This document shows positions 28,180 to 36,537 of a DNA stretch of 64,000 nucleotides, in pieces (the stretch's first letter is position 1; every line of letters starts with the position of its first letter). A program made the position numbers and the translations under genes. Origin of the DNA: Streptomyces sp. S.PB5 (lineage in GTDB: Bacteria > Actinomycetota > Actinomycetes > Streptomycetales > Streptomycetaceae); assembly GCF_030403745.1 (NCBI RefSeq), contig NZ_JAQMWP010000004.1, forward strand, positions 372,001 through 436,000. The letters are read 5' to 3'. A model generated the notes under the pieces. It saw nothing but the letters and a program-made list of their open reading frames with translations, was not told the DNA's origin and searched no databases.

Positions 28180-28345
28180 CGGCATCCCTTGTAGGTAAAG
28201 GAACGTGCGGTGGCGGCCGGGACTGATCGGTCCTGACCGCGAGAGTCCGGAAATGCGAGCCCGGACGATCGCACAGCTTTACGCATGGGAAGGATGTTTA
28301 GGGAGAGTTGACCGAATCGATATGGGCGTGTGGGGAAAACCCGCG

Positions 28346-28378
28346 ATCCCTTTTAGGGAGTTGAGCGACAAAAGGGAT
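28346..28378 (-). terminator. hairpin after the CGNR regulator gene
   Basis: Perfect 9-bp arms ATCCCTTTT / AAAAGGGAT, 15-nt loop. It lies in the leftward readthrough path of the CGNR gene and upstream of the S8 protease promoter region (28180-28345), in which no other gene is seen. Confidence 0.5.
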
Positions 28379-28395
28379 GGATCGGCCAAGGGCTC

Positions 28396-28923
28396 TCAGG
28401 CTTCTCTGGTGCGCGCATAGTGCCGCGACGCCTTGGCCCGGTTCCCGCACGCCGCCATCGAGCACCAGCGCCGGGTGCCGTTGCGTGAGGTGTCGAAGAA
28501 GTGCAGGACGCACGCCTCGTGGGCGCAGCCGCGGATCCGGTCGGGCGCGGTGGTGAGCAGCTCCAGGTAGTTGCGGGCGGCGAGCCAGGCGGGTCCCCAC
28601 GCGGGATCCTCGAACTCCGGCACCTCGCCGGGGCCTTCGGGGGTGAGGGTGGCCCGGATGCGGCCGTGGCCGAGCACCGCGTCGACCCCTTCGGTGATCT
28701 TCTCGTCGACGGCCCTGCGCAGGGCGTCCCGGGCGTGCAGCACATGTCGCAGGGTGGGTTCGTCGGCGTCGAACCGCCCGTCGAGCGCGTTGGCCCGCAG
28801 CCACACGGCGAGCCCGTCGGTGCCGGTGAGCAGGTCCTGGGCGACCCCGTCCTGCATCCATCGCGTGTTGAGCAGGTCGAGCGCGAGGGGCTCGCCGATG
28901 AGCGGGCGGGGATCGGCGGACAT
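28396..28923 (-). CDS. CGNR zinc-finger (ABATE-type) transcriptional regulator
   Basis: A 175-residue protein. The N-terminal ABATE-like ligand domain (EPLALDLLNTRWMQDG) precedes a C-terminal CGNR zinc finger with four Cys: CAHEACVLHFFDTS...RWCSMAACGNRAKA. Such proteins are stress- or ligand-responsive regulators common in Streptomyces. It is divergent from a VOC-family gene with TAACC repeats between the starts, so it probably controls that gene and itself. An ATG with AAGGGAG nearby fits the start. Confidence 0.88.
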   Translation of the reverse strand: MSADPRPLIGEPLALDLLNTRWMQDGVAQDLLTGTDGLAVWLRANALDGRFDADEPTLRHVLHARDALRRAVDEKITEGVDAVLGHGRIRATLTPEGPGEVPEFEDPAWGPAWLAARNYLELLTTAPDRIRGCAHEACVLHFFDTSRNGTRRWCSMAACGNRAKASRHYARTREA

Positions 28924-28980
28924 GTGGGGCTCCCTTCCGTGCTAACCGGTCAAGGGTACGTGAGGGGTTGCACCGACCGC

Positions 28981-29014
28981 TTCTAACCCTTAACTTTGCT
29001 CACACAGGTTAGAA
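28981..29014. promoter_or_regulatory. inverted repeat TTCTAACC...GGTTAGAA, candidate CGNR operator
   Basis: Perfect 8-bp arms at 28981-28988 and 29007-29014, 18 bp apart, between the divergent CGNR and VOC genes. A further GCTAACC half-site lies at 28941-28947. Confidence 0.6.
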
Positions 29015-29044
29015 CAGTGTGCTGCACAGCCGAAGGGGACAGTC

Positions 29045-29488
29045 ATGACCTTGCGCACCGGCCACATCGGCCTGAACGTCACCGACCTCGACCGCTCGCT
29101 CGCCTTCTACCGCGAGATCCTGGGCTTCGCCCTGATCGGCGAGGGCAAGGAGGAAGGGCGGCGGTACGCGTTCCTGGGGGACGGGGAGAAGCTCGTCCTC
29201 ACCCTGTGGCAGCAGGCCGAAGGGGCGTACGCACCGGACCGCGCCGGCCTGCACCACCTCGCCTTCGAGGCGGACTCGGTGGAACGGGTCGAGGAGTACG
29301 AGCGGGCGCTGCGCTCGTACGGCGCGGACTTCGCCTACGAGGGAGTCGTCGCCCACAGCGAGGGCGCGGCGTCGGGCGGCATCTTCTTCCACGACCCGGA
29401 CGGCACCCGCCTGGAGATCTCGGTGCCGAGCGGCGCCGAGGGCGCCCCGGCCCCCGTCGAGTCGGCGCCGACCTGCGGGTTCTTCTAG
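29045..29488 (+). CDS. VOC-family (glyoxalase/dioxygenase superfamily) protein
   Basis: A 147-residue single-chain VOC protein with two beta-alpha-beta-beta-beta halves: GHIGLNVTDLDRSLAFYREI and LHHLAFEADSVERVEEYE, ending FFHDPDGTRLEISVP. Candidate metal ligands are His7, the His in GLHHLAF and Glu in RLEIS. Relatives include glyoxalase I, ring-cleavage dioxygenases and antibiotic-binding resistance proteins. AAGGGGAC precedes the ATG. It is first in a rightward run with the PNPOx-like gene 2 bp downstream, and is probably induced through the CGNR regulator. Confidence 0.85.
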   Translation: MTLRTGHIGLNVTDLDRSLAFYREILGFALIGEGKEEGRRYAFLGDGEKLVLTLWQQAEGAYAPDRAGLHHLAFEADSVERVEEYERALRSYGADFAYEGVVAHSEGAASGGIFFHDPDGTRLEISVPSGAEGAPAPVESAPTCGFF

Positions 29489-29490
29489 TC

Positions 29491-30372
29491 ATGGGCGTCT
29501 ATCACGCGGGCTCGCGAGAGGTGCAGGACCGGGTCGGGGTGCGCGAGTCGGCGGACCATGTGGGCCGGTCGGTCGGCGAGGGCATCAAGCCGGTCGCCGC
29601 GGCCTTCCTCGGACTCCAGCCGCTGCTGGTGGTGGGCGCCGCGGACCCGTCGACGGGCCGGGTCTGGGCGTCGCCGCTGTCCGGGGCCCCGGGCTTCGTC
29701 CGGGCAACGGGCCCACGCCGGATCACCGTGACGGGCGGGGTGCTCCCGACCGACCCGCTCGCCCCCGCCCTCGCGACGGCCGGTGTGTCCGTCGGCACGA
29801 TCGCCCTCGACCCGCGCACCCGCCGCCGTATGCGCCTGAACGGCCGGCTCCGGCCGTCCGCGGGAGGATTCTCCGTCGACGCGGAGCAGGTGTTCGCCAA
29901 CTGCCCGAAATACCTCCAGCGCAGGGAGTCCTACGAGACGGTCGCGGGCCGAAGGAGCGGGACACCGGTGCGGGGTGCCGAACTGACCGGCGGACAGGCC
30001 GAGTTCGTCTCCCGGGCCGACACCTTCTTCGTGGCGACCGTGCACCCGGGCGGGGCCGACGCCAGCCATCGCGGCGGCAACCCCGGTTTCGTGCACGTCG
30101 ATTCGCCGCGCGAGCTGAGCTGGCGGGACTACCCCGGCAACGCCATGTTCCTCACCCTGGGCAACCTCGCGGCGGACCCCAGGGCCGGACTGCTGTTCCT
30201 GGACTGGACGACCGGGACGGCACTGCAGCTGACGGGCGAGGCGCGCACGGAGTTCGGCGCGGAACGCAGGGTGCGGTTCACCGTGACGGAGGCCGTCGAG
30301 ACGCCGGCGGCGCTGCCGCTGCGCTGGTCGGCGCCCGAATACTCACCGGCGAATCCCGACCCGGCGGGCTAA
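29491..30372 (+). CDS. pyridoxamine-5'-phosphate-oxidase-fold (flavin/heme-binding split barrel) protein
   Basis: A 293-residue protein built of two split-barrel halves. The second contains ADTFFVATVHPGGADASHRGG, GFVHVDSPRELSWRDYPGNAM and GLLFLDWTTGTALQLTGEA, the usual PNPOx-like flavin-binding blocks. It likely acts as an FMN- or F420-dependent oxidoreductase. The ATG is 2 bp after the VOC stop with no own strong ribosome site, so it is probably coupled to that gene. The substrate is not evident. Confidence 0.8.
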   Translation: MGVYHAGSREVQDRVGVRESADHVGRSVGEGIKPVAAAFLGLQPLLVVGAADPSTGRVWASPLSGAPGFVRATGPRRITVTGGVLPTDPLAPALATAGVSVGTIALDPRTRRRMRLNGRLRPSAGGFSVDAEQVFANCPKYLQRRESYETVAGRRSGTPVRGAELTGGQAEFVSRADTFFVATVHPGGADASHRGGNPGFVHVDSPRELSWRDYPGNAMFLTLGNLAADPRAGLLFLDWTTGTALQLTGEARTEFGAERRVRFTVTEAVETPAALPLRWSAPEYSPANPDPAG

Positions 30373-30381
30373 CTTCCCTGT

Positions 30382-30828
30382 ATGCGCCAGAAGTTGAGGG
30401 TGGCGGCCTACGCCATATGCGTCCGTGACGACCAGGTCCTCCTCGCCCGGTGGATCGACGGCGCCGGAAATCCGGAGTGGACCCTGCCGGGCGGCGGCAT
30501 GGAGCACGGGGAGGACCCCTACGACACCGTCCTGCGGGAGGTGGAGGAGGAGACCGGCTACGACATCGAGGTCACCGGCCTGCTGGGCGTGGACTCCCGC
30601 CGCCACACCTACGCCCGGCGCTTCGGCCGCAGGGTCGACCACCACGGCGTACGGCTCGTCTACGAGGGCCGGGTCACCGGCGGTGAGCTGCGCCACGAGA
30701 TCGGCGGCTCCACCGACATGGCCGCCTGGCACGACCTGGACGCCGTGTCCGCTCTGCACCGGGTCTCGCTGGTCGACATCGGGCTCCGGCTGTGGCGCGA
30801 GCGGCCCGCGGCGGGGCGGGCGGTGTAG
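30382..30828 (+). CDS. Nudix hydrolase
   Basis: A 148-residue pyrophosphohydrolase. The full Nudix box is present: GGGMEHGEDPYDTVLREVEEETGYD (around residues 38-62) matches GX5EX7REUXEEXGU with all metal-binding glutamates. It starts MRQKLRVAAYAICVRDDQVLLARW. It would hydrolyse a nucleoside diphosphate linked to another moiety; specificity cannot be read. It starts 9 bp after the upstream gene, suggesting one transcript with the VOC and PNPOx-fold genes. Confidence 0.93.
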   Translation: MRQKLRVAAYAICVRDDQVLLARWIDGAGNPEWTLPGGGMEHGEDPYDTVLREVEEETGYDIEVTGLLGVDSRRHTYARRFGRRVDHHGVRLVYEGRVTGGELRHEIGGSTDMAAWHDLDAVSALHRVSLVDIGLRLWRERPAAGRAV

Positions 30829-31119
30829 GGGGCGTCGGCCCCGGCGGCTCCTCGGGCCCCGGTTGCTCCCCGGGCCCCGGCGGTACCGCCGTCTTACCCA
30901 GGAAAATGAACACGGAGTGACCGCCTCCGGGCCGTTCGAGGAGCGGCCGTGGACGCGGAAGGTGGACAGAGATCCACGTACGGTGATCGGCGTTGCACGT
31001 TGCCGTCTCGTTCACGTGCAGGTCATCCCCGGTGCCAACGATCCAGAGCGAGCGGGTTGTTCGCAACCGCGAGCACCCGCGACCACTGCCGACGCGTTCG
31101 CACTCGGGGAGACCGCGCC

Positions 31120-32886
31120 ATGTCGCGCATACGCTCTGCCACCTCCGCACTGGAGGTCAACCGCCGTACCGTCCTCGCCGCCACCGCGGCGGTGTCCCTC
31201 TCCGCGGGTGTCGGCTACGCCCTGCGGCCCACCGACAGCCAGGCCGCCACCAACGCCGCCGACACCGCGGCCGCCGAGGCGCCCGTCGCCCGGTCCCGGC
31301 AGGCCCCGGCCGCCCCCCTCGCCCCGTACACCCGGGGCACCACCGTCGCCTCGGTCGCCGCCGCCCGCACCGCCACCGGATTCCGCCGCCTCGGCGGCGG
31401 ACCCGGCTGGCGGCGCGTCGTCCGCGCCGACCTGGCCACGCCGAAGACGGGGCGCGCGGGCCGTCGTACCGCGCTCGCCGCGTTCGTCCAGCTCACCGAT
31501 CTCCATCTGATCGACACCCAGCACCCGCTGCGGCTCGAATACCTGCGCTCGACCGATGTGCACGCCTGGCGGCCGCAGGAGGCGCTGACCGTGCACGGGG
31601 CGATCGCGCTCGTGGAGCGGATCAACGCGCTGCGCGGCGGCCCGGTGACCGGAGCGCCGCTGCACTTCGCCATGACCACCGGCGACAACACGGACAACAA
31701 CTCGAAAACCGAGCTGGAGTGGTTCCTGAAGGTCATGAGCGGCGGGCGGATCAGCCCCAACAGCGGTGACCCGCGGCACTACGAGGGCGTCCAGAACAGT
31801 GGCATCAAGCAGTACTGGCAGCCCGACGCGAGTGTCCGGGACGCCGACAAGCAGCGCGGCTTCCCGCACCTCGACGGCTTCCTCGCCGCCGCCGTCCGCG
31901 AGGTCAACAGCCCAGGACTGAACCTGCCCTGGTACTCCACGGTCGGCAACCACGACTCGCTGCCGCTCGGCACCTACGCCTCGCACGCCGACTCCTACCT
32001 CACCGAGCTGGCCGTCGGCGGCAGGAAGCTGATGACCCTGTCCGCGGCCGAGGCGAAGAAGCTCCAGGACTCCCTCAAGAAGGACAAGGACCCCACCGGG
32101 TCCGGCGTCTACCGCGAGCTGCTCAAGGCGCACGCCCGTGACATGCGCTCGGTCACCCCGGACGAGAAGCGGGCGCCGTTCACGCCGCGGGAGTATCTCC
32201 AGGCCCACCTGGACCCGGCCCACCGCGGGGTAGGTCCCGTCGGCCACGGCTACTCCACCGCCAACATCGACGCGAACACCCAGTACTACTCCTTCCGCAT
32301 CGCCGACGACGTCATCGGCATCAGCCTCGACACCACCGACGCCGGCGGCCACTACGAGGGGTCCGTCGGGACGGCCCAGCTGAAGTGGCTGGACAGGACG
32401 CTCAAGGACAACAAGGACTCGTACGCGATCGTCTTCAGCCACCACACCAGCAAGTCCATGGACAACTCCCGCCCCGACCCGGCCCGCCCCGGTGAGCGCC
32501 GGCACAGCGGTGCCGAGGTCGTCGCCCTGCTGGGCAGCCACCGCAACGTCCTGGCCTGGGTGAACGGGCACATCCACCGCAACGCGATCACCCCGCACGC
32601 CTCGGCCGGCGGCCGCTCCTTCTGGGAGATCTCCACCGCCTCGCACGTCGACTACCCCCAGCTCGCCCGCGTGGTCGAGCTGGTGGACAACAAGGACGGC
32701 ACCATCTCCCTCTTCACCACCTGCATCGAGTCCTCCGCCCCGCACCGCACGGACTTCACCGACCTCTCCCAGACCGGCCTGTCGGCGCTCTACCGCGAGC
32801 TGTCCTTCAACGCCCCCGGCGGCAGCACGAAGCTGGCGGGCGAGGCACGGGACCGGAACACGGAACTGGTGCTGCGCAAGGGCTGA
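31120..32886 (+). CDS. Tat-exported metallophosphoesterase (TIGR03767-like)
   Basis: A 588-residue secreted phosphoesterase. The N terminus MSRIRSATSALEVNRRTVLAA carries a twin-arginine signal (NRRTVL) and ends near SQAATNA. Calcineurin-fold metal ligands are visible in order: QLTDLHLID (D, H), TTGDNTDNN (GD), TVGNHDSLPL (GNHD), FSHHTSKSM (H) and WVNGHIHRNAI (GHxH). It probably hydrolyses phosphate esters outside the cell in a phosphate-scavenging role. GGGGAG nine bases before the ATG fixes the start; a longer in-frame extension has no signal sequence. It stands alone. Confidence 0.88.
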   Translation: MSRIRSATSALEVNRRTVLAATAAVSLSAGVGYALRPTDSQAATNAADTAAAEAPVARSRQAPAAPLAPYTRGTTVASVAAARTATGFRRLGGGPGWRRVVRADLATPKTGRAGRRTALAAFVQLTDLHLIDTQHPLRLEYLRSTDVHAWRPQEALTVHGAIALVERINALRGGPVTGAPLHFAMTTGDNTDNNSKTELEWFLKVMSGGRISPNSGDPRHYEGVQNSGIKQYWQPDASVRDADKQRGFPHLDGFLAAAVREVNSPGLNLPWYSTVGNHDSLPLGTYASHADSYLTELAVGGRKLMTLSAAEAKKLQDSLKKDKDPTGSGVYRELLKAHARDMRSVTPDEKRAPFTPREYLQAHLDPAHRGVGPVGHGYSTANIDANTQYYSFRIADDVIGISLDTTDAGGHYEGSVGTAQLKWLDRTLKDNKDSYAIVFSHHTSKSMDNSRPDPARPGERRHSGAEVVALLGSHRNVLAWVNGHIHRNAITPHASAGGRSFWEISTASHVDYPQLARVVELVDNKDGTISLFTTCIESSAPHRTDFTDLSQTGLSALYRELSFNAPGGSTKLAGEARDRNTELVLRKG

Positions 32887-33008
32887 GCCCCGAAGGGCCG
32901 AAACCCGCTCAACCGGCGTACCCGGCTCAACCCCGCTGATACCGGCCGTGTCTCACCCCGCGACCGAGCTCGACGACGAGCACAAGGACGAGCACAACGG
33001 GGAGAGAC

Positions 33009-34151
33009 ATGACCGTACGGACAACTCTCGTGGCGGCGACCGCCGTCGCGCTGTCGGTGGCCCTGGCGGGACCCGCGTTCGCCGCGGCACCCGCCAGAGG
33101 CGGCCACGACGCGACCCGGAAGGCGATCGAGGCCGCCGTGAAGGACGGCGTGCCCGGGGTGACGGCGGAGGCGAGGACCGGGCACCGCGTCTGGTCCGCC
33201 ACCGCCGGGGTGGGCAACCTGGGAACGGGCAAGCCGCGTTCGGCCCACGACCGCTACCGGGTCGGCAGCATCACCAAGACCTTCGTGTCGACGGTGGTGC
33301 TCCAACTGGAGGCGGAGGGGCGGCTGTCGCTGGACGACACGGTGGAGAAATGGCTGCCCGGCGTCGTCCGCGGCAACGGCCACGACGGCGGCGCGATCAC
33401 CCTGCGCGCGCTCCTCAACCACACCAGCGGAATCTTCAATTACACGGCCGACGCGGAGTTCCGCAGGACGTACTTCGAGAAGGACGGCTTCTTCGAGCAC
33501 CGTTACGACACGAAGTCGGCGCAGGACCTGGTGGACATCGCGATGTCCCACAAACCGGACTTCGCGCCGGGCACCTCCTGGAAATACTCCAATACCAATT
33601 ACGTCCTTGCCGGAATGGTGATCGAGAAGGCCACGGGCAGGCCGTACGGCGACGAGATCCGCGAGCGGGTCATCCGGCCCCTGCACCTCGACGCCACCTC
33701 GGTCCCCGGCACCCGGGCCACCGTCCCGCGGCCCAGCAGCCGCGCCTACTCCAAGCTCGCGGAGACGATCACGGGACCGACGTACGACGTCACGGAGATG
33801 AACCCCTCGGCGGCCTCGTCGGCGGGCGGGATGATCTCCGACAACGCCGATCTGAACCGCTTCTACTCGGCGCTGCTGAAGGGCAGGCTGCTGCCGCCGG
33901 AGCAGCTCGCGGAGATGCGGACCACGGTGACGGACGCGGCCCATCCGAACGCCGGCTACGGCCTCGGCCTCATGGAGCTCAAGCTGTCGTGCGGGGTCGG
34001 CGTCTGGGGTCACGACGGCGGGATCCACGGCTCGTCCTCGGTGGCGGTGACGACCGCGGACGGCCGCCATTCCCTCTCCTTCAACTTCAACGGCGACTGG
34101 TCGGGGGATGCCCTCGCGGTGGTCGAAGCGGAATTCTGCGGCAAAAAATAG
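33009..34151 (+). CDS. secreted serine hydrolase, beta-lactamase class C / DD-peptidase family
   Basis: 380 residues with a signal peptide (MTVRTTLVAATAVALSVAL...AFA-AAP). The three penicillin-recognising motifs are present: Ser87-x-x-Lys90 (GSITKTF), Tyr193-x-Asn (YSNTNYVLAG) and the HDG triad at residue 335 (GHDGGIHG). It resembles Streptomyces R61-type DD-carboxypeptidases and extracellular esterases. It acts outside the membrane on peptidoglycan stem peptides or small esters. GGGGAGAG precedes the ATG. No partner gene is nearby. Confidence 0.9.
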   Translation: MTVRTTLVAATAVALSVALAGPAFAAAPARGGHDATRKAIEAAVKDGVPGVTAEARTGHRVWSATAGVGNLGTGKPRSAHDRYRVGSITKTFVSTVVLQLEAEGRLSLDDTVEKWLPGVVRGNGHDGGAITLRALLNHTSGIFNYTADAEFRRTYFEKDGFFEHRYDTKSAQDLVDIAMSHKPDFAPGTSWKYSNTNYVLAGMVIEKATGRPYGDEIRERVIRPLHLDATSVPGTRATVPRPSSRAYSKLAETITGPTYDVTEMNPSAASSAGGMISDNADLNRFYSALLKGRLLPPEQLAEMRTTVTDAAHPNAGYGLGLMELKLSCGVGVWGHDGGIHGSSSVAVTTADGRHSLSFNFNGDWSGDALAVVEAEFCGKK

Positions 34152-34288
34152 CTCCGCGTTTCGTTTAATTGCGCCGACCCAGACACGAAGCACTCAGTTC
34201 ATGCGTACGTAATGTCCGTACCGCCTCATATCGGCTAACCCGCGCTTCACGGGGGATGGCTGGAACTGAGTGCAAGGCGGGTGGTCGT

Positions 34289-35491
34289 GTGCGTACGGGA
34301 CACGGGCTGCGGGTGCTGTCGGTCTACGAGGGCTTTTTCTCCGGTGGTGCACGGATCGTGCACACCGATGTGGTGCTGGGTCTGGTCGAAGGCGGTCAAC
34401 GGCACGGGGCGCTGAGCCTCCACGCGGAGGTGCACCGGGAGGCCACCCGCCAGCGCATGGAGGACGACGCGTGCCATCGCGCGCTCACCTCGGCGGGCGT
34501 GGTGGTCTCCGCCCTCGACCGGGTCCACGGCACCGGCCACGGCATTTCGGCCGACTTCACCGGGCCGGAGCTGGCCGAAACGGCTCGGGCGATGGCGGCG
34601 GCGGATGTCATCCTGTCGCTCAAGGAACAGCCGCTCGCCCTGCTGAACCAGGCGGGCCTGCCGCGCCGCCCGGTCGTGGTCTGCCTGCACCGCTCCGACC
34701 CCGAGAACCAGGGCCGCGCCCTCGACGACCTCAAGGCCGCCATCGCCGACGGCACGGTCGCGGCCTGCGTCTGCTGCGCGGAGTCGACACGGGCCGCGTA
34801 CGAGGCGGCGGGCATCCCGTCCGAGCTCCTCCACGTCATCCCGAACGGGGTGGACCTGTTCCGCTTCCGCCCGGACGCGGCCCGCCGGCTCGGGTTCCGT
34901 ACGGAGCTGGGCATCTCCGCCGCCTCCCCGGTGGTCGTCTTCGCCGCCCGCTACGACGGCATGAAGAACGTGCCGCTGTTCCTGGCCTCGGCGCGGGAGT
35001 GGCTGCGGGACGAGCCGGCGGGGCAGGTGCTGATGTGCGGGGCGGGCATGACACCGGCCAACCCCGCCCTGGAGGCGGACATCGTCGCCGCCGGCCTGGG
35101 GCCGTTCCGTGACCGCCTCCGGCTGCTGGGCGTACGGCGGGACATGGAGACGGTGTACGCCGGCGCCGACGTCGTCGCCCTCACCTCCTCCTGGGGCGAG
35201 GCGGCCCCCCTCTGTCTGATCGAGGGCATGATGTGCGGCGCGGTGCCCGTCTCCACGGACGTCGGCGACAGCGCGGCGATCGTCACGGGCCACGGCATCC
35301 TGACGGCCCCGGACCCGGTGGGGATCGCGGCCGCGTGGTCGGAGGCGGCGGCCCGGCGCGGGGCGTTGGCGCCGGTCCTGGCAGCGAGCCGCGAACGCTT
35401 CAGCCGTACGCGGATGGTGGCGTCGTACGCGGCGCTCATCGAGGGCGTCGTCACCGGCGTCGGCCTGGACGAGGGGCACGTCCGTTCCTGA
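34289..35491 (+). CDS. GT4-family glycosyltransferase
   Basis: About 400 residues with a GT-B fold. The N-terminal half has LRVLSVYEGFFSGGARIVHTDV and the acceptor-side GLPRRPVVVCLHRSDPE. The C-terminal donor half has LLHVIPNGVDLFRF, VFAARYDGMKNVPLF, LLGVRRDMETVYAGADVVAL and SSWGEAAPLCLIEGMMCG, with the EX7E-like pair. A retaining transferase using a nucleotide sugar is expected. The start is not certain: GTG at 34289 with AAGGCGGG, or an in-frame ATG at 34256 whose G-run is too close. No linked polysaccharide genes are present. Confidence 0.85.
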   Translation: MRTGHGLRVLSVYEGFFSGGARIVHTDVVLGLVEGGQRHGALSLHAEVHREATRQRMEDDACHRALTSAGVVVSALDRVHGTGHGISADFTGPELAETARAMAAADVILSLKEQPLALLNQAGLPRRPVVVCLHRSDPENQGRALDDLKAAIADGTVAACVCCAESTRAAYEAAGIPSELLHVIPNGVDLFRFRPDAARRLGFRTELGISAASPVVVFAARYDGMKNVPLFLASAREWLRDEPAGQVLMCGAGMTPANPALEADIVAAGLGPFRDRLRLLGVRRDMETVYAGADVVALTSSWGEAAPLCLIEGMMCGAVPVSTDVGDSAAIVTGHGILTAPDPVGIAAAWSEAAARRGALAPVLAASRERFSRTRMVASYAALIEGVVTGVGLDEGHVRS

Positions 35492-35541
35492 AGTGCCGAC
35501 CGGGCGGTTCCCGGTGCGCGCACCGGCTACGGTGGCTCCGC

Positions 35542-36456
35542 ATGACCACCACCGAGATCGAGATCACCGCAGAGCTGGTGCGGGAACTGCTGCGGGAGCA
35601 GCACCCCGACCTCGCCGATCGTCCCGTGGAGTTCGGTGCGCGTGGGTGGGACAACCAGCTGTGGCGGGTCGGGGACGACCTCGCGGTGCGGTTGCCGTGG
35701 GTGACGGAGTCCGCCGATGAGCTGGTGCGCCGGGAGTACACCTGGCTGCCCGGCCTTGCGGCGGGGCTGCCGTTGCCGGTTCCGGTGCCGCAGCGGCTCG
35801 GGGAGCCGTCCGAGCGGTTTCCGCGGCCGTGGATCGTCACCACGTGGGTGCCGGGGGAGCCTGCCGACCGGGCTCCCGTCACGCGCGGGGCGGAGGCGGC
35901 TGATGCCCTCGCCGGGTTCCTGACGGCTCTGCACAGGCCCGCTCCCGCCGGGGCGCCCGTCGGGCGGGGGCGGGGCGGGCCCCTGGCCGATCAGGCCGAA
36001 GGGGTCGCCGAGGGGATCGCCTCCGCCGCCGAGCAGGGGCTGATCCCTGATCCGGACGCCGTCCTCGAGGTCTGGGAGGACGCCGTCGCCGCGGCCCCGT
36101 GGGAGGGGCCGGCGATGTGGCTGCACGGCGATCTGCACCCGGCCAACGTCCTCACCGCGGACGGCACCCTCTGCGGTGTCATCGACTTCGGTGACCTCTG
36201 CGCGGGCGATCCGGCCTGGGATCTCGCCGCCGCCTGGATTCTGCTGCCCGACGGGGCCGTCGACCGGTTCCATCAGGCCTGTCGGCCGGCTCCGGACGCA
36301 GCGACCGTGCGGCGCGCCCGCGGCTGCGCGGTGTGGCGTGCCCTCGGCTGCATCTTCATCGGGGACGCGGGTGTCCACGGCCGTCCCGGCGGCAAGCCCA
36401 CCTGGGGACCGCCCGGCCATGCCGCGCTGCGCCGGCTCCTCGCGACCCGCGCCTGA
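35542..36456 (+). CDS. aminoglycoside phosphotransferase (APH) family protein
   Basis: A 304-residue kinase-fold protein. The catalytic loop is WLHGDLHPANVL (HGDxxxxN), followed by the metal-binding VIDFGD. N-terminal nucleotide-binding strands are GWDNQLWRVGDDLAVRLPW, and the hinge region is IVTTWVPGEPA. The family phosphorylates aminoglycosides, choline or other small alcohols. The substrate cannot be assigned, so a resistance role is only possible. No good ribosome site precedes the ATG (GGTGGCTCCGC). It lies 50 bp after the glycosyltransferase gene and ends at a strong terminator. Confidence 0.88.
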   Translation: MTTTEIEITAELVRELLREQHPDLADRPVEFGARGWDNQLWRVGDDLAVRLPWVTESADELVRREYTWLPGLAAGLPLPVPVPQRLGEPSERFPRPWIVTTWVPGEPADRAPVTRGAEAADALAGFLTALHRPAPAGAPVGRGRGGPLADQAEGVAEGIASAAEQGLIPDPDAVLEVWEDAVAAAPWEGPAMWLHGDLHPANVLTADGTLCGVIDFGDLCAGDPAWDLAAAWILLPDGAVDRFHQACRPAPDAATVRRARGCAVWRALGCIFIGDAGVHGRPGGKPTWGPPGHAALRRLLATRA

Positions 36457-36466
36457 GCATGCACGC

Positions 36467-36509
36467 GAGGAGGGGCCGCCGATCCCCCTCCGATCGGCGG
36501 CCCCTCCTC
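36467..36509. terminator. strong bidirectional hairpin terminator
   Basis: Perfect 18-bp arms GAGGAGGGGCCGCCGATC / GATCGGCGGCCCCTCCTC with a 7-nt loop, between the convergent APH and AbiEi-like genes. Confidence 0.85.
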
Positions 36510-36537
36510 TCCCCCCTGATCCCGCCCCGGTCCGTCA

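Noticed and set aside
25702..28194. 830-codon plus-strand frame antisense to the S8 protease
   Set aside because: The protease has a complete catalytic triad and signal peptide; the opposite frame has only Arg/Val/Gly-rich filler.
35542..36456. Named aminoglycoside-resistance gene
   Set aside because: Only the general kinase motifs are present; nothing identifies a specific APH subclass, and most such chromosomal homologues act on other substrates.
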